Assembly (NCBI GenBank): GCA_958447445.1
Contig: CAUDAE010000024.1
Span: 1 to 17,969 of the forward strand
Reading direction: 5' to 3'
Length of the DNA: 17,969 nucleotides
Source: an uncultured Collinsella sp.
GTDB taxonomy: Bacteria > Actinomycetota > Coriobacteriia > Coriobacteriales > Coriobacteriaceae
Shown: positions 7,125-12,732 of the stretch, in pieces
Layout: every line of letters begins with the position of its first letter
Numbering within the stretch: position 1 is the first letter of the stretch
Made by a program: the position numbers and the translations under genes
Notes under the pieces: model-generated
Told to the model about the DNA's origin: nothing
What the model saw: the letters and a program-made list of their open reading frames with translations, nothing else
Databases searched by the model: none

Positions 7125-7567
7125 TAGATGCCGTCCTCGTCGCCGAAGATATCCTCTTCCTCGGAGCCGGCAACGGATGCGACCGTCTGGGCGGTGACGC
7201 CCGTCTGGCCAACGGTCACGGCCTGCTCGCCAAGCTCGGCGAGCGTGGCATTGCCGCGGAGGAACAGAAGCTCAATAACCATGGGAAGGTTGGTGCCAGT
7301 CAGAACCTCGACGTTGTCGACATCCTGGGCAATCATCATCGACTGGTTGAACGGGGTGCCGCCAAGCAGGTCGGTAAAGACGAGCACGCCATCGCACTCC
7401 TCGCGCATGGCGGTAATAGCGGCGCGGAGATCCTCACCGTAGGAAGCAGCCTGGTCGCCCTCAAAAGGAACGACGGTAAAAGCGGGCTGGTCGCCGGCAA
7501 CCATAGCGATAGCGCTAGCTAGGCCGGGTGCGAACTGTCCATGACCGGTAAGAATAAAGCCAACCAT
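7124..7567 (-). CDS. PTS mannose-family EIIA component
   Basis: A 147-residue cytoplasmic EIIA of the mannose/fructose-specific (EIIA-Man) superfamily and the first gene of the operon. The start MVGFILTGHGQFAPGL puts the phosphorylated His at position 9 (GHGQ). The second hallmark, GVLVFTDLLGGTPFNQSM, is the conserved 'D-L-x-G-G-S/T-P-x-N' segment. The protein takes phosphate from HPr and gives it to EIIB. The acidic tail SEEEDIFGDEDGI is not conserved in the family as far as can be told. The ATG at 7567 has GAAGGG eight bases upstream. A GntR-type operator is about 120 bases upstream. Confidence 0.93.
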   Translation of the reverse strand: MVGFILTGHGQFAPGLASAIAMVAGDQPAFTVVPFEGDQAASYGEDLRAAITAMREECDGVLVFTDLLGGTPFNQSMMIAQDVDNVEVLTGTNLPMVIELLFLRGNATLAELGEQAVTVGQTGVTAQTVASVAGSEEEDIFGDEDGI

Positions 7568-7682
7568 TCAAATTTCCCTTCCGAAGGTGTGTACAATCTG
7601 AGTCCGATGATTTTCGGAAGCCAGCGGGCGCTCGCCCTTAAAGCTTCTTAGAAAGCGTTCTTTGAAGACCAGTGGTTTCTAA

Positions 7683-7698
7683 ACTGGTAGTAACCACG
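7683..7698. promoter_or_regulatory. GntR-type operator upstream of the PTS operon
   Basis: ACTGGTAGTAACCACG shares 13 identical bases with the agaS operator and is even closer to the DasR consensus at its flanks. A neighbouring ACCAGT half site at 7668-7673 faces it with a nine-base gap. The site lies about 120 bases before the EIIA start codon, within the likely promoter or early leader. Confidence 0.68.
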
Positions 7699-7786
7699 TG
7701 ACGTGTTGTTGTCACTATATCACCCCAGAAGAGGTCGCTTTCGTTGATTCATACGGTAAAACGTTTTTGCACCGCTCACGGTGATA

Positions 7787-7804
7787 TTTCGACCGTTTAC
7801 CGGT
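7787..7804. repeat. Direct repeat copy 1 (TTTCGACCGTTTACCGGT)
   Basis: This 18-base sequence recurs at 8005-8022 with a single T/C difference. CGGTGA stands just upstream of both copies (7779-7784 here). It has no stem as long as that of copy 2. Confidence 0.65.
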
Positions 7805-7825
7805 CGTTAACACTTCTACCTGCGG

Positions 7826-7844
7826 TTTTGAAACCGTTTCGAAA
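7826..7844. promoter_or_regulatory. LacI/cre-like inverted repeat
   Basis: Arms TTTTGAAAC and GTTTCGAAA pair around one central C with eight of nine matches. The core TGAAACCGTTTCGA has the form of LacI-family operators, including catabolite sites (TGWAANCGNTWNCA-like), but the last bases deviate. It lies upstream of the GntR-type operator with respect to the PTS operon. The binding protein is unknown. Confidence 0.4.
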
Positions 7845-7990
7845 TGCTTTGGCAAAAGATCGGAACTTTTCCTGTCCCTAAACAACGCAGGGCGGCTAAA
7901 AATAGCGTGTAGAAAAATTGCAGGTCATTGTGAAGATATGTGAATTGGTCTTTTTGACTTAATACCAGTTAGAACCAGTTTTGAGATTAT

Positions 7991-8022
7991 CGGTGAACGG
8001 TAGTTTTCGACCGTTCACCGGT
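7991..8022. repeat. Direct repeat copy 2 within a perfect 11-bp inverted repeat
   Basis: CGGTGAACGGT (7991-8001) is the exact reverse complement of ACCGTTCACCG (8010-8020), with an eight-base loop. The right arm is part of the repeat TTTCGACCGTTCACCGGT (8005-8022) shared with 7787-7804. There is no T-run on either side, so it is more like an operator or an RNA element than a terminator. Confidence 0.65.
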
Positions 8023-8200
8023 TACTTGCAATCGTTTGCAGTTGTTTTCCCATATGAATCGGGGAACCCGATGAAGCACTCGTGCGATCACGGAAAGTTT
8101 TGACATTTGTCCTCATCCCCCGCGCGCCAAACTCCGACACCCAAAATGAGCCATAGCTCTCGCTATTCGTCTCACAAACATTACTTACTCTAATCTGTAA

Positions 8201-8228
8201 TTGTTTATCGTTTATCATTAAATATGAT
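8201..8228 (+). promoter_or_regulatory. Putative promoter of the DUF2975-HTH operon
   Basis: TTGTTT (8201-8206) and TATGAT (8223-8228) are separated by 16 bases in an AT-rich stretch, 42 bases upstream of the ATG at 8270. The expected transcript start falls in the palindrome at 8233-8244. Confidence 0.55.
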
Positions 8229-8246
8229 ATAAGATACAAGTATCAT
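8224..8246. promoter_or_regulatory. Palindrome at the start of the DUF2975-HTH transcript
   Basis: A perfect inverted repeat GATAC-AA-GTATC (8233-8244) is nested with ATGATA (8224-8229) facing TATCAT (8241-8246). It overlaps the -10 box and the likely start site, which is the classic place for a repressor. The small HTH protein encoded at 8918 is the obvious candidate; this is inference. Confidence 0.5.
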
Positions 8247-8269
8247 CCAAGACATTGGTTGGAGGAGCT

Positions 8270-8908
8270 ATGATCCGCTGGAACGTATCCAAATCGAATG
8301 AAGCCATCGACCGTGAACAGGCAATAGCCGATCTGAGGAAGCTCACTCGCATCTGCAAATGGGCCACAATCTGCACCACCGTGGCGCTCGCTCTGGGACT
8401 TCTCGCAGTCATTGCGATTGACCTTCTACTCGTATTGCCTAGCCTCTCCCAAGGGTCGTGTCTCCAATCCGTAGAACTTCAAGGCGGCGAAGGGCCGTGC
8501 CTGGCTATCGTCGGTACCGATGCGCAGACCCCACTTATGCTCGTCGCACACGATGGTCACACTGCCATAGGGAGCCTCTTGATGACATGCCTCGCGCTTA
8601 CCATCGCGCTAAGCGTGCGCAGGCTTTTCTTCAACATTGAAAAGGAAGGCAGGCCCTTTGACCTTGAATGTAACCACACACTTCGTCGAGTAGGACATTT
8701 ATTCCTTATCGGCGGCGTTGCCGTGAGGCTTCTTGGTGCCGTAATCACGGGAATAATACTCTCAGGATTTGGCGGCAGCTTTACGGATGCGTTCGTCGGC
8801 CAGTTATTCGAGCCCTCCATGCTCTTTGCAGGCCTGATTATTTGCCTGATTGCCAGTATCTTCCGCTACGGGTATATCCTGCAAAAACAAGATGACGAGT
8901 TGCTCTAG
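8270..8908 (+). CDS. DUF2975 domain membrane protein
   Basis: A 212-residue protein with four predicted membrane helices (about residues 30-55, 97-115, 137-161 and 180-203). Between helices 2 and 3 lies ERKEGRPFDLE-like sequence, here EKEGRPFDLECNHTLRRVG, which is the DUF2975 hallmark (a conserved 'G-x-P-F' and 'L-R-x-x-G'). DUF2975 proteins have no proven function and are commonly paired with a small Cro/CI-type regulator, exactly as here; the downstream gene begins nine bases after the stop. The ATG at 8270 follows GGAGGAG; an in-frame TTG at 8255 lies upstream of that site and is unlikely. Transcribed away from the PTS operon. Confidence 0.82.
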   Translation: MIRWNVSKSNEAIDREQAIADLRKLTRICKWATICTTVALALGLLAVIAIDLLLVLPSLSQGSCLQSVELQGGEGPCLAIVGTDAQTPLMLVAHDGHTAIGSLLMTCLALTIALSVRRLFFNIEKEGRPFDLECNHTLRRVGHLFLIGGVAVRLLGAVITGIILSGFGGSFTDAFVGQLFEPSMLFAGLIICLIASIFRYGYILQKQDDELL

Positions 8909-8917
8909 GGGGAATCC

Positions 8918-9157
8918 ATGATTATTCTGCGGCTTGACCGCATGCTCGCCGAACGCAAGATCTCATCCAAAGAGCTTGCGGAACGCGTGGGCATCTCCCA
9001 GGTCAATATGTCACGCATTAAGACGGGCAAGGTTTCTGCCATACGTTTTTCAACTCTTGACGCGATATGTCGGGCACTCGACTGCCAACCGGGCGATGTA
9101 CTGGAATATATATCCGACGATGAAGCCGATAGCCTTTTTGGACTTAAAGATGAATAG
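8918..9157 (+). CDS. Small Cro/CI-type (XRE, YozG-like) helix-turn-helix regulator
   Basis: A 79-residue DNA-binding protein that is almost entirely one HTH domain. The motif runs RLDRMLAERKISSKELAERVGISQVNMSRIKTGK (about residues 5-38), followed by STLDAICRALDCQPGDVLEYI, the standard closing helices of this family. GGGGGA four bases before the ATG gives a strong site, and the gene is nine bases behind the DUF2975 gene. Such pairs are common in Firmicutes and Actinomycetota. It probably controls its own operon through the palindrome at 8233-8244 and may respond to the state of the membrane partner; both points are inferred. Confidence 0.9.
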   Translation: MIILRLDRMLAERKISSKELAERVGISQVNMSRIKTGKVSAIRFSTLDAICRALDCQPGDVLEYISDDEADSLFGLKDE

Positions 9158-9190
9158 CCATAATTAAGCCGCCAATCACGCCCTCAACGC

Positions 9191-9229
9191 AAAAAGTCCG
9201 CCAGAACGACTTCCGTACTGGCGGACTTT
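9191..9229. terminator. Bidirectional terminator between convergent genes
   Basis: A perfect 12-bp stem (9193-9204 with 9218-9229) and a 13-base loop. On the minus strand it ends in GGACTTTTTGCG; on the plus strand in GGACTTTCTG. It serves the SurA-like gene (minus, ends 9272) and the HTH gene (plus, ends 9157), and is stronger in the minus direction. Confidence 0.88.
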
Positions 9230-9271
9230 CTGCTGTCTATCGGCTAGATGCTCGATGAGCCGTGCGACTCT

Positions 9272-10366
9272 TTACGCAAACAGGCCGTAGATGCTGATGT
9301 TGGCCTTGGCGTAGAGGCCGTTAGCATACTCGGTCCACTTGGAGCTGGCGCTCGAAGCCTGCGAAGAGTACTGCTGGTAAGCAGTGTAGTAGGCGGTCAT
9401 GGCCTGCTTATAGGTGGCGCTATCGGCCGTAAAGGCATCGTCGGCAAAGGCCTTAGCGTAGGTGCCGTTCTCGTCCTTCCAGGTACCCTTCGAGCTATCC
9501 CACTCGTCGCCGGCAAGGTTGATGATGTAGTCGGCGTAATCCTTGCTCGCGGTGTCCTCATTGCCGTCAGAAGGCTCGGTCGGAGCGGTCGGCATGCTTG
9601 CGGAGCTATCGCCCACCTTCTTCTTGTAGAGCTTCTGCAGCGTCGCGGACTGGCGGACGATCTGCTTGGCCTGGTCCTTGGACACGCCATACTGCGTGGC
9701 CATGGTCTTGTAGTCCGAAGTGCCGATGGATTCCTCGGCGTACTGCTTCATCTCCTTAGAGGAGACGGTAATGCCCTCGTCCTCGGCAGCGTCGAGCAGG
9801 ATCTTGTTGCGCACGTAGGACAGGATGACGTCGGCAGAAGGAGCGGTGTAGTTGCCATCGCTATCCTTGACGGTGTCGAGGCTGTACTGGCTCTCGATGG
9901 CCTCGCGCGCGGTGATGTCGCTCTTCTTGCCGTTGTAGCTATAGCTTGCCACGGTCGAATCGAGCTGGTCCTCGGTCAGGGTCGACGAGCCGACACCCTT
10001 GCCGCCAAAGCCGCCATTGCCAATAAAGAAGCCGACCACGGCGGCGATCACGACGGCAACCACAAAGGCGGCAATCATCGTCTTCTTGTGCCTGGATGCA
10101 TGGTCGTCTTCATCGGAACCCAGAATATCGTCGTCCTCATCCTGGGCCTCGGGCATCAGATTCTCGTCAGCGGCATCCGCGGCAATCTGAGCCTCCAGTC
10201 GGGCGTCCTCCTCCTCGGCCGTCGTGCCGGCGGCAATGTGCTCGGCAGACGTACCGGCGACCAGATCGATCTTCTCGTCCTCGTCACCGTCGGGGCCTTC
10301 GCCGCGCTCGATGATCTGGATGCCGTCGATCTCGTCCTTCTCGTCCTTCTTTTGAATCAGACCCAT
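9272..10366 (-). CDS. Membrane-anchored SurA-N-like protein (putative extracytoplasmic chaperone)
   Basis: A 364-residue protein in three parts: a very acidic cytoplasmic region (about residues 1-93, rich in Asp/Glu), one membrane helix (about 96-116, TMIAAFVVAVVIAAVVGFFIG), and an extracellular helical region. The last resembles the SurA/PrsA N-terminal domain: it has the pattern 'TAREAIESQYSLD...ADVILSYVRNKILLDAAEDEGITVSSKE'-like (about 151-210), where the ILxxxVxxxLLxxxAxxxGIxVSxxE order is typical. No rotamase (parvulin) domain is visible, so an isomerase function should not be assumed. It probably handles exported proteins near the membrane. The ATG at 10366 has AAGGAG eight bases upstream. 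It is monocistronic, with a stem-loop before it and a terminator after. Confidence 0.75.
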   Translation of the reverse strand: MGLIQKKDEKDEIDGIQIIERGEGPDGDEDEKIDLVAGTSAEHIAAGTTAEEEDARLEAQIAADAADENLMPEAQDEDDDILGSDEDDHASRHKKTMIAAFVVAVVIAAVVGFFIGNGGFGGKGVGSSTLTEDQLDSTVASYSYNGKKSDITAREAIESQYSLDTVKDSDGNYTAPSADVILSYVRNKILLDAAEDEGITVSSKEMKQYAEESIGTSDYKTMATQYGVSKDQAKQIVRQSATLQKLYKKKVGDSSASMPTAPTEPSDGNEDTASKDYADYIINLAGDEWDSSKGTWKDENGTYAKAFADDAFTADSATYKQAMTAYYTAYQQYSSQASSASSKWTEYANGLYAKANISIYGLFA

Positions 10367-10404
10367 ATCAGTTACTCCTTGTTAGGAAACATAGTCTTCA
10401 ATAG

Positions 10405-10433
10405 AATACGCCCGACAGAGTGCCGGGCGTATT
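10405..10433 (-). terminator. Stem-loop after the isocitrate dehydrogenase gene, probable weak terminator
   Basis: A perfect 10-bp inverted repeat (AATACGCCCG 10405-10414 with 10424-10433). The minus strand continues TCTATTGAAGAC with only a poor T-run, so termination may be partial. Confidence 0.55.
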
Positions 10434-10492
10434 GATTCTTAGGTTATACGCAAACACTTAAGTACTATTTAGGCGTTTGCAGCGTGCCTACC

Positions 10493-11578
10493 TTAGGCCA
10501 GGTGCGCGATAACGGCATCGGCAAAGGCCTGCGTGCCCACGGCGCCCTCGACGGAACCGGTCTGGGCACGGCGCACGTCGCCGGTAACCTGCTCGCCCTC
10601 GTCGAGCGTGGCAGATACGGCGGCGCGAATGCGATTGGCAGCGTCGTTCTCGCCCAGGTGATCGAGCATCATCGCAGCAGAGAGAATCTCGGCCGTGGGG
10701 TTGGCGATATCCTGGCCAGCGATATCGGGCGCGGAGCCATGCGTTGCCTCGAAGATGGCGCAGTCGGCACCGATGTTGGAGCCGGGGGCCATACCCAGGC
10801 CACCTACCAGGCCGGCGCACAGATCGCTGACGATATCGCCGTACAGGTTGGGCAGCACCAGGACATCGAAGTCGTTGGGGTTCTGGACCAGGCCCATGCA
10901 GGTGGCGTCGACGATCTTGTCGTTGAACTCAATATCGGGATAGTTGGCGGCCACCTCGCGCGCAACGCGCAGGAACAGGCCATCGGTCGCCTTCATAATG
11001 TTGGCCTTGTGCACGGCCGTCACCTTTTTACGGCCGCAGCGGCGGGCGTACTCAAAGGCGTACTCCACAATGCGGCGGCTCTTGGCGATGGAGATGGGCT
11101 TAATTGAGATGGCGGAATCGGCGGCGAAGGTCTTCTGACCCGAGCGCTCGACAAGCTGTGAGAGCTCCTCGACCTCGGCAGCGCCCTCATCGAACTCGAT
11201 CCCGGCGTAGAGGTCCTCGGTGTTCTCACGCACGATGACCAGGTCGACGTCGCGGAAGCGCGAGCCGTCGCCCGGCTGCGACAGGCAGGGGCGCACGCAG
11301 GCGTACAGGTCGAAGTGCTTGCGCAGGGCCACGTTAACGCTGCGGAAACCCGTGCCGACCGGCGTGGTGATGGGGCCCTTGATGGCAACCTTGGTCTCGG
11401 CGACCGCATCGAGCACGTGCTGGGGCAGCGGCGTGCCAAACTCGTCCATGACGCCGGCACCTGCCTCCTGGACGTTCCAGTTGATCTGGACACCGGTGGC
11501 CTCGACCACGCGGCGCATGGCCTGCGTAATCTCGGGACCGATACCGTCACCGGGAATCAGGACTACATCGTGCGCCAT
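10493..11578 (-). CDS. icd: NAD-type isocitrate dehydrogenase (isocitrate/isopropylmalate dehydrogenase family)
   Basis: A 361-residue beta-decarboxylating dehydrogenase, predicted to convert isocitrate to 2-oxoglutarate. Landmarks: [10 protein letters not shown] (8-17), substrate loop [17 protein letters not shown] (71-87, including Ser80 and Asn82), YACVRP (92-97), [10 protein letters not shown] (117-126), HKANIMK (190-196, catalytic Lys191), [10 protein letters not shown] (244-253, metal Asp248/252) and HGSAPDIAG (280-288). The Asp285-Ile286 pair in the last motif is the usual mark of NAD specificity; NADP enzymes have Lys-Tyr there. Homoisocitrate or tartrate dehydrogenase activity remains possible, but the FRSVN loop favours isocitrate. 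It starts six bases after the HEAT-repeat gene, whose final GAGGAG codons form its ribosome binding site. Confidence 0.85.
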   Translation of the reverse strand: MAHDVVLIPGDGIGPEITQAMRRVVEATGVQINWNVQEAGAGVMDEFGTPLPQHVLDAVAETKVAIKGPITTPVGTGFRSVNVALRKHFDLYACVRPCLSQPGDGSRFRDVDLVIVRENTEDLYAGIEFDEGAAEVEELSQLVERSGQKTFAADSAISIKPISIAKSRRIVEYAFEYARRCGRKKVTAVHKANIMKATDGLFLRVAREVAANYPDIEFNDKIVDATCMGLVQNPNDFDVLVLPNLYGDIVSDLCAGLVGGLGMAPGSNIGADCAIFEATHGSAPDIAGQDIANPTAEILSAAMMLDHLGENDAANRIRAAVSATLDEGEQVTGDVRRAQTGSVEGAVGTQAFADAVIAHLA

Positions 11579-11584
11579 AATCTG

Positions 11585-12283
11585 TTACTCCTCGTCTTCG
11601 GCGTCGTCAGATTTTTTAACGCTAGCACGCTTCTTCTTTTTGGAGAGATCCAGACCAAAACGTTTAACAAGCATTTCGCAAATCTCGCTCGAACGGGCCT
11701 TGAGATAGCTGCCCTTGCCGTTCTCGGCATCGAACTTAAGGCGCAGCGCGAGCTTCTCGGCAACCTCGGCGTCGATCTCGCCCTGGCCAAACTCGTACAG
11801 GCAACCGAGCATGTCGCGATACTCGAGGTCGCCGTGGTAGCACTGGATGGCCTCGTCCAGGATGGGCCAAGCCTCGCGCGAACGCTCGACGCTCGTGGCG
11901 CCCCACACGCACAGCAGGCGGAAGGCAGCATAGCGCAGCGTGGAGGAAATCTCGTCGAACAGTGCGGTCTCGGCACCCTCAAAGGCATCGCCCAGCTGCT
12001 CGGGGCAGGTGGTGGCGAGCGCCGTCAGGGCATCGAGGGCCTCCCAGCGGGTCTGAGCCTCGGGGCGGTCGAGCGCCTCGATCAGCGCGGGCACGCAGGG
12101 CACGACGCGCTGCGGATCGCGCTCGGCAAGCAGGTGCAGCACGCGGGCGGCAAACTGGCGGATGCGGCGCGTGGGGCAGCCGAGCTCCTTGACCAGACGG
12201 TCGACGGCGTTCTCGTTCTCCTCTGCCAGCTGAAGCTGTGCCAGCTCCTCGTCGGTGAGCTGTTCGTCTTTGTTTTCTGCCAT
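11585..12283 (-). CDS. HEAT-repeat protein of unknown function
   Basis: A 232-residue soluble, fully alpha-helical protein. Residues about 25-150 show repeated helix pairs of HEAT/armadillo type (RIRQFAARVLHLLAERDPQRVVPCVPALIEAL, then QTRWEALDALTALATTCPEQL, then TLRYAAFRLLCVWGA). The C-terminus is a Lys-rich then Asp/Glu-rich tail (KKKKRASVKK...DDAEDEE). No catalytic motif is visible; HEAT proteins act as binding scaffolds. It sits in a tight run, 15 bases after the small membrane protein gene and six before icd. The ATG at 12283 has AGAGG five bases upstream. The link with isocitrate dehydrogenase is positional only. Confidence 0.8.
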   Translation of the reverse strand: MAENKDEQLTDEELAQLQLAEENENAVDRLVKELGCPTRRIRQFAARVLHLLAERDPQRVVPCVPALIEALDRPEAQTRWEALDALTALATTCPEQLGDAFEGAETALFDEISSTLRYAAFRLLCVWGATSVERSREAWPILDEAIQCYHGDLEYRDMLGCLYEFGQGEIDAEVAEKLALRLKFDAENGKGSYLKARSSEICEMLVKRFGLDLSKKKKRASVKKSDDAEDEE

Positions 12284-12298
12284 AGTTACCTCTTCTTA

Positions 12299-12727
12299 CT
12301 ATTTCTTAGCGTGCTTGCCAGCACCCTTGCTGTCATCGGTGACCGAGATGAGCTGTCGGTCGGCCGCGCCATTGCGACGCGCACGGCGGCGTTCCTCAGC
12401 GTCGCCCGCGTCGGCGGCGGCGCGGTGAGCCTTGTTGACGTTAAAGACCTCGTCGTGCTTGCGCCACGGACCGACGGACTCGCCAAAGCTCATCTTAAGG
12501 CCGGCGATAAAGCCGCCGAGCCAGCCGATCGGCGCAAACTGCACCAGCGGGAACAGTGAGAACACCCAGGTCAGCAGGACGACTGCCGCCGCGCCTGCAA
12601 AATTGGCGATCCAGTAATCGCGCTTGGTGATGACGCGCTTTTCGCACGCCCACTGGCCGCACAAAAAGCCAATATAGATCGCAAAGATAAAGAGCACCAG
12701 CGCTAGTACCACGAACGTCCAGCTCAT
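12299..12727 (-). CDS. Small membrane protein of unknown function
   Basis: A 142-residue protein with two hydrophobic segments near the N-terminus (about residues 4-24, VVLALVLFIFAIYIGFLCG, and about 38-60, IANFAGAAAVVLLTWVFSLFPL). A GWLGGFIAGLKMSFGESVGPWRKHDE segment and a long basic hydrophilic C-terminal region follow. No known family is recognised. The ATG at 12727 is chosen over 12763, because GGGGAGTAG lies just upstream and the earlier start would lie within the dehydrogenase tail. The gene begins five bases after that stop and is surely co-transcribed with it. Confidence 0.78.
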   Translation of the reverse strand: MSWTFVVLALVLFIFAIYIGFLCGQWACEKRVITKRDYWIANFAGAAAVVLLTWVFSLFPLVQFAPIGWLGGFIAGLKMSFGESVGPWRKHDEVFNVNKAHRAAADAGDAEERRRARRNGAADRQLISVTDDSKGAGKHAKK

Positions 12728-12732
12728 GGGCG

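Larger units (their letters stand above)
7568..8269. other. Long repeat-rich intergenic region between the PTS operon and the DUF2975 gene
   Basis: About 700 bases with no credible gene, lower in GC than the flanks. From left to right it holds: the EIIA leader and ribosome binding site; the GntR-type operator at 7683-7698; a possible minus-strand -10 box TATAGT at 7715-7720; a TTTTGAAAC-C-GTTTCGAAA inverted repeat at 7826-7844; two 18-base direct repeats at 7787-7804 and 8005-8022; doubled ACCAGTT half sites at 7964-7980; and the promoter and palindrome of the plus-strand gene at 8201-8246. The density of sites suggests several regulators act on the PTS operon, or that a small RNA is made here. 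Confidence 0.6.

Noticed and set aside
7991..8020. Perfect 11-bp hairpin considered as a transcription terminator
   Set aside because: No T-run on either strand and no gene ending nearby.
7650..8060. Repeats considered as a CRISPR array or an origin of replication
   Set aside because: Only two copies of an 18-base repeat at a 218-base distance, no regular spacers, no cas genes, no DnaA-box cluster.
8015..8239. 74-residue minus-strand frame in the long intergenic region
   Set aside because: It needs a TTG start without a ribosome binding site and overlaps the promoter of the divergent gene. Kept only as a possible repeat in the findings.
11315..12559. 414-residue plus-strand open frame across icd, the HEAT gene and the membrane protein gene
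   Set aside because: It spans three well-supported minus-strand genes and their junctions, and has no ribosome binding site or domain.
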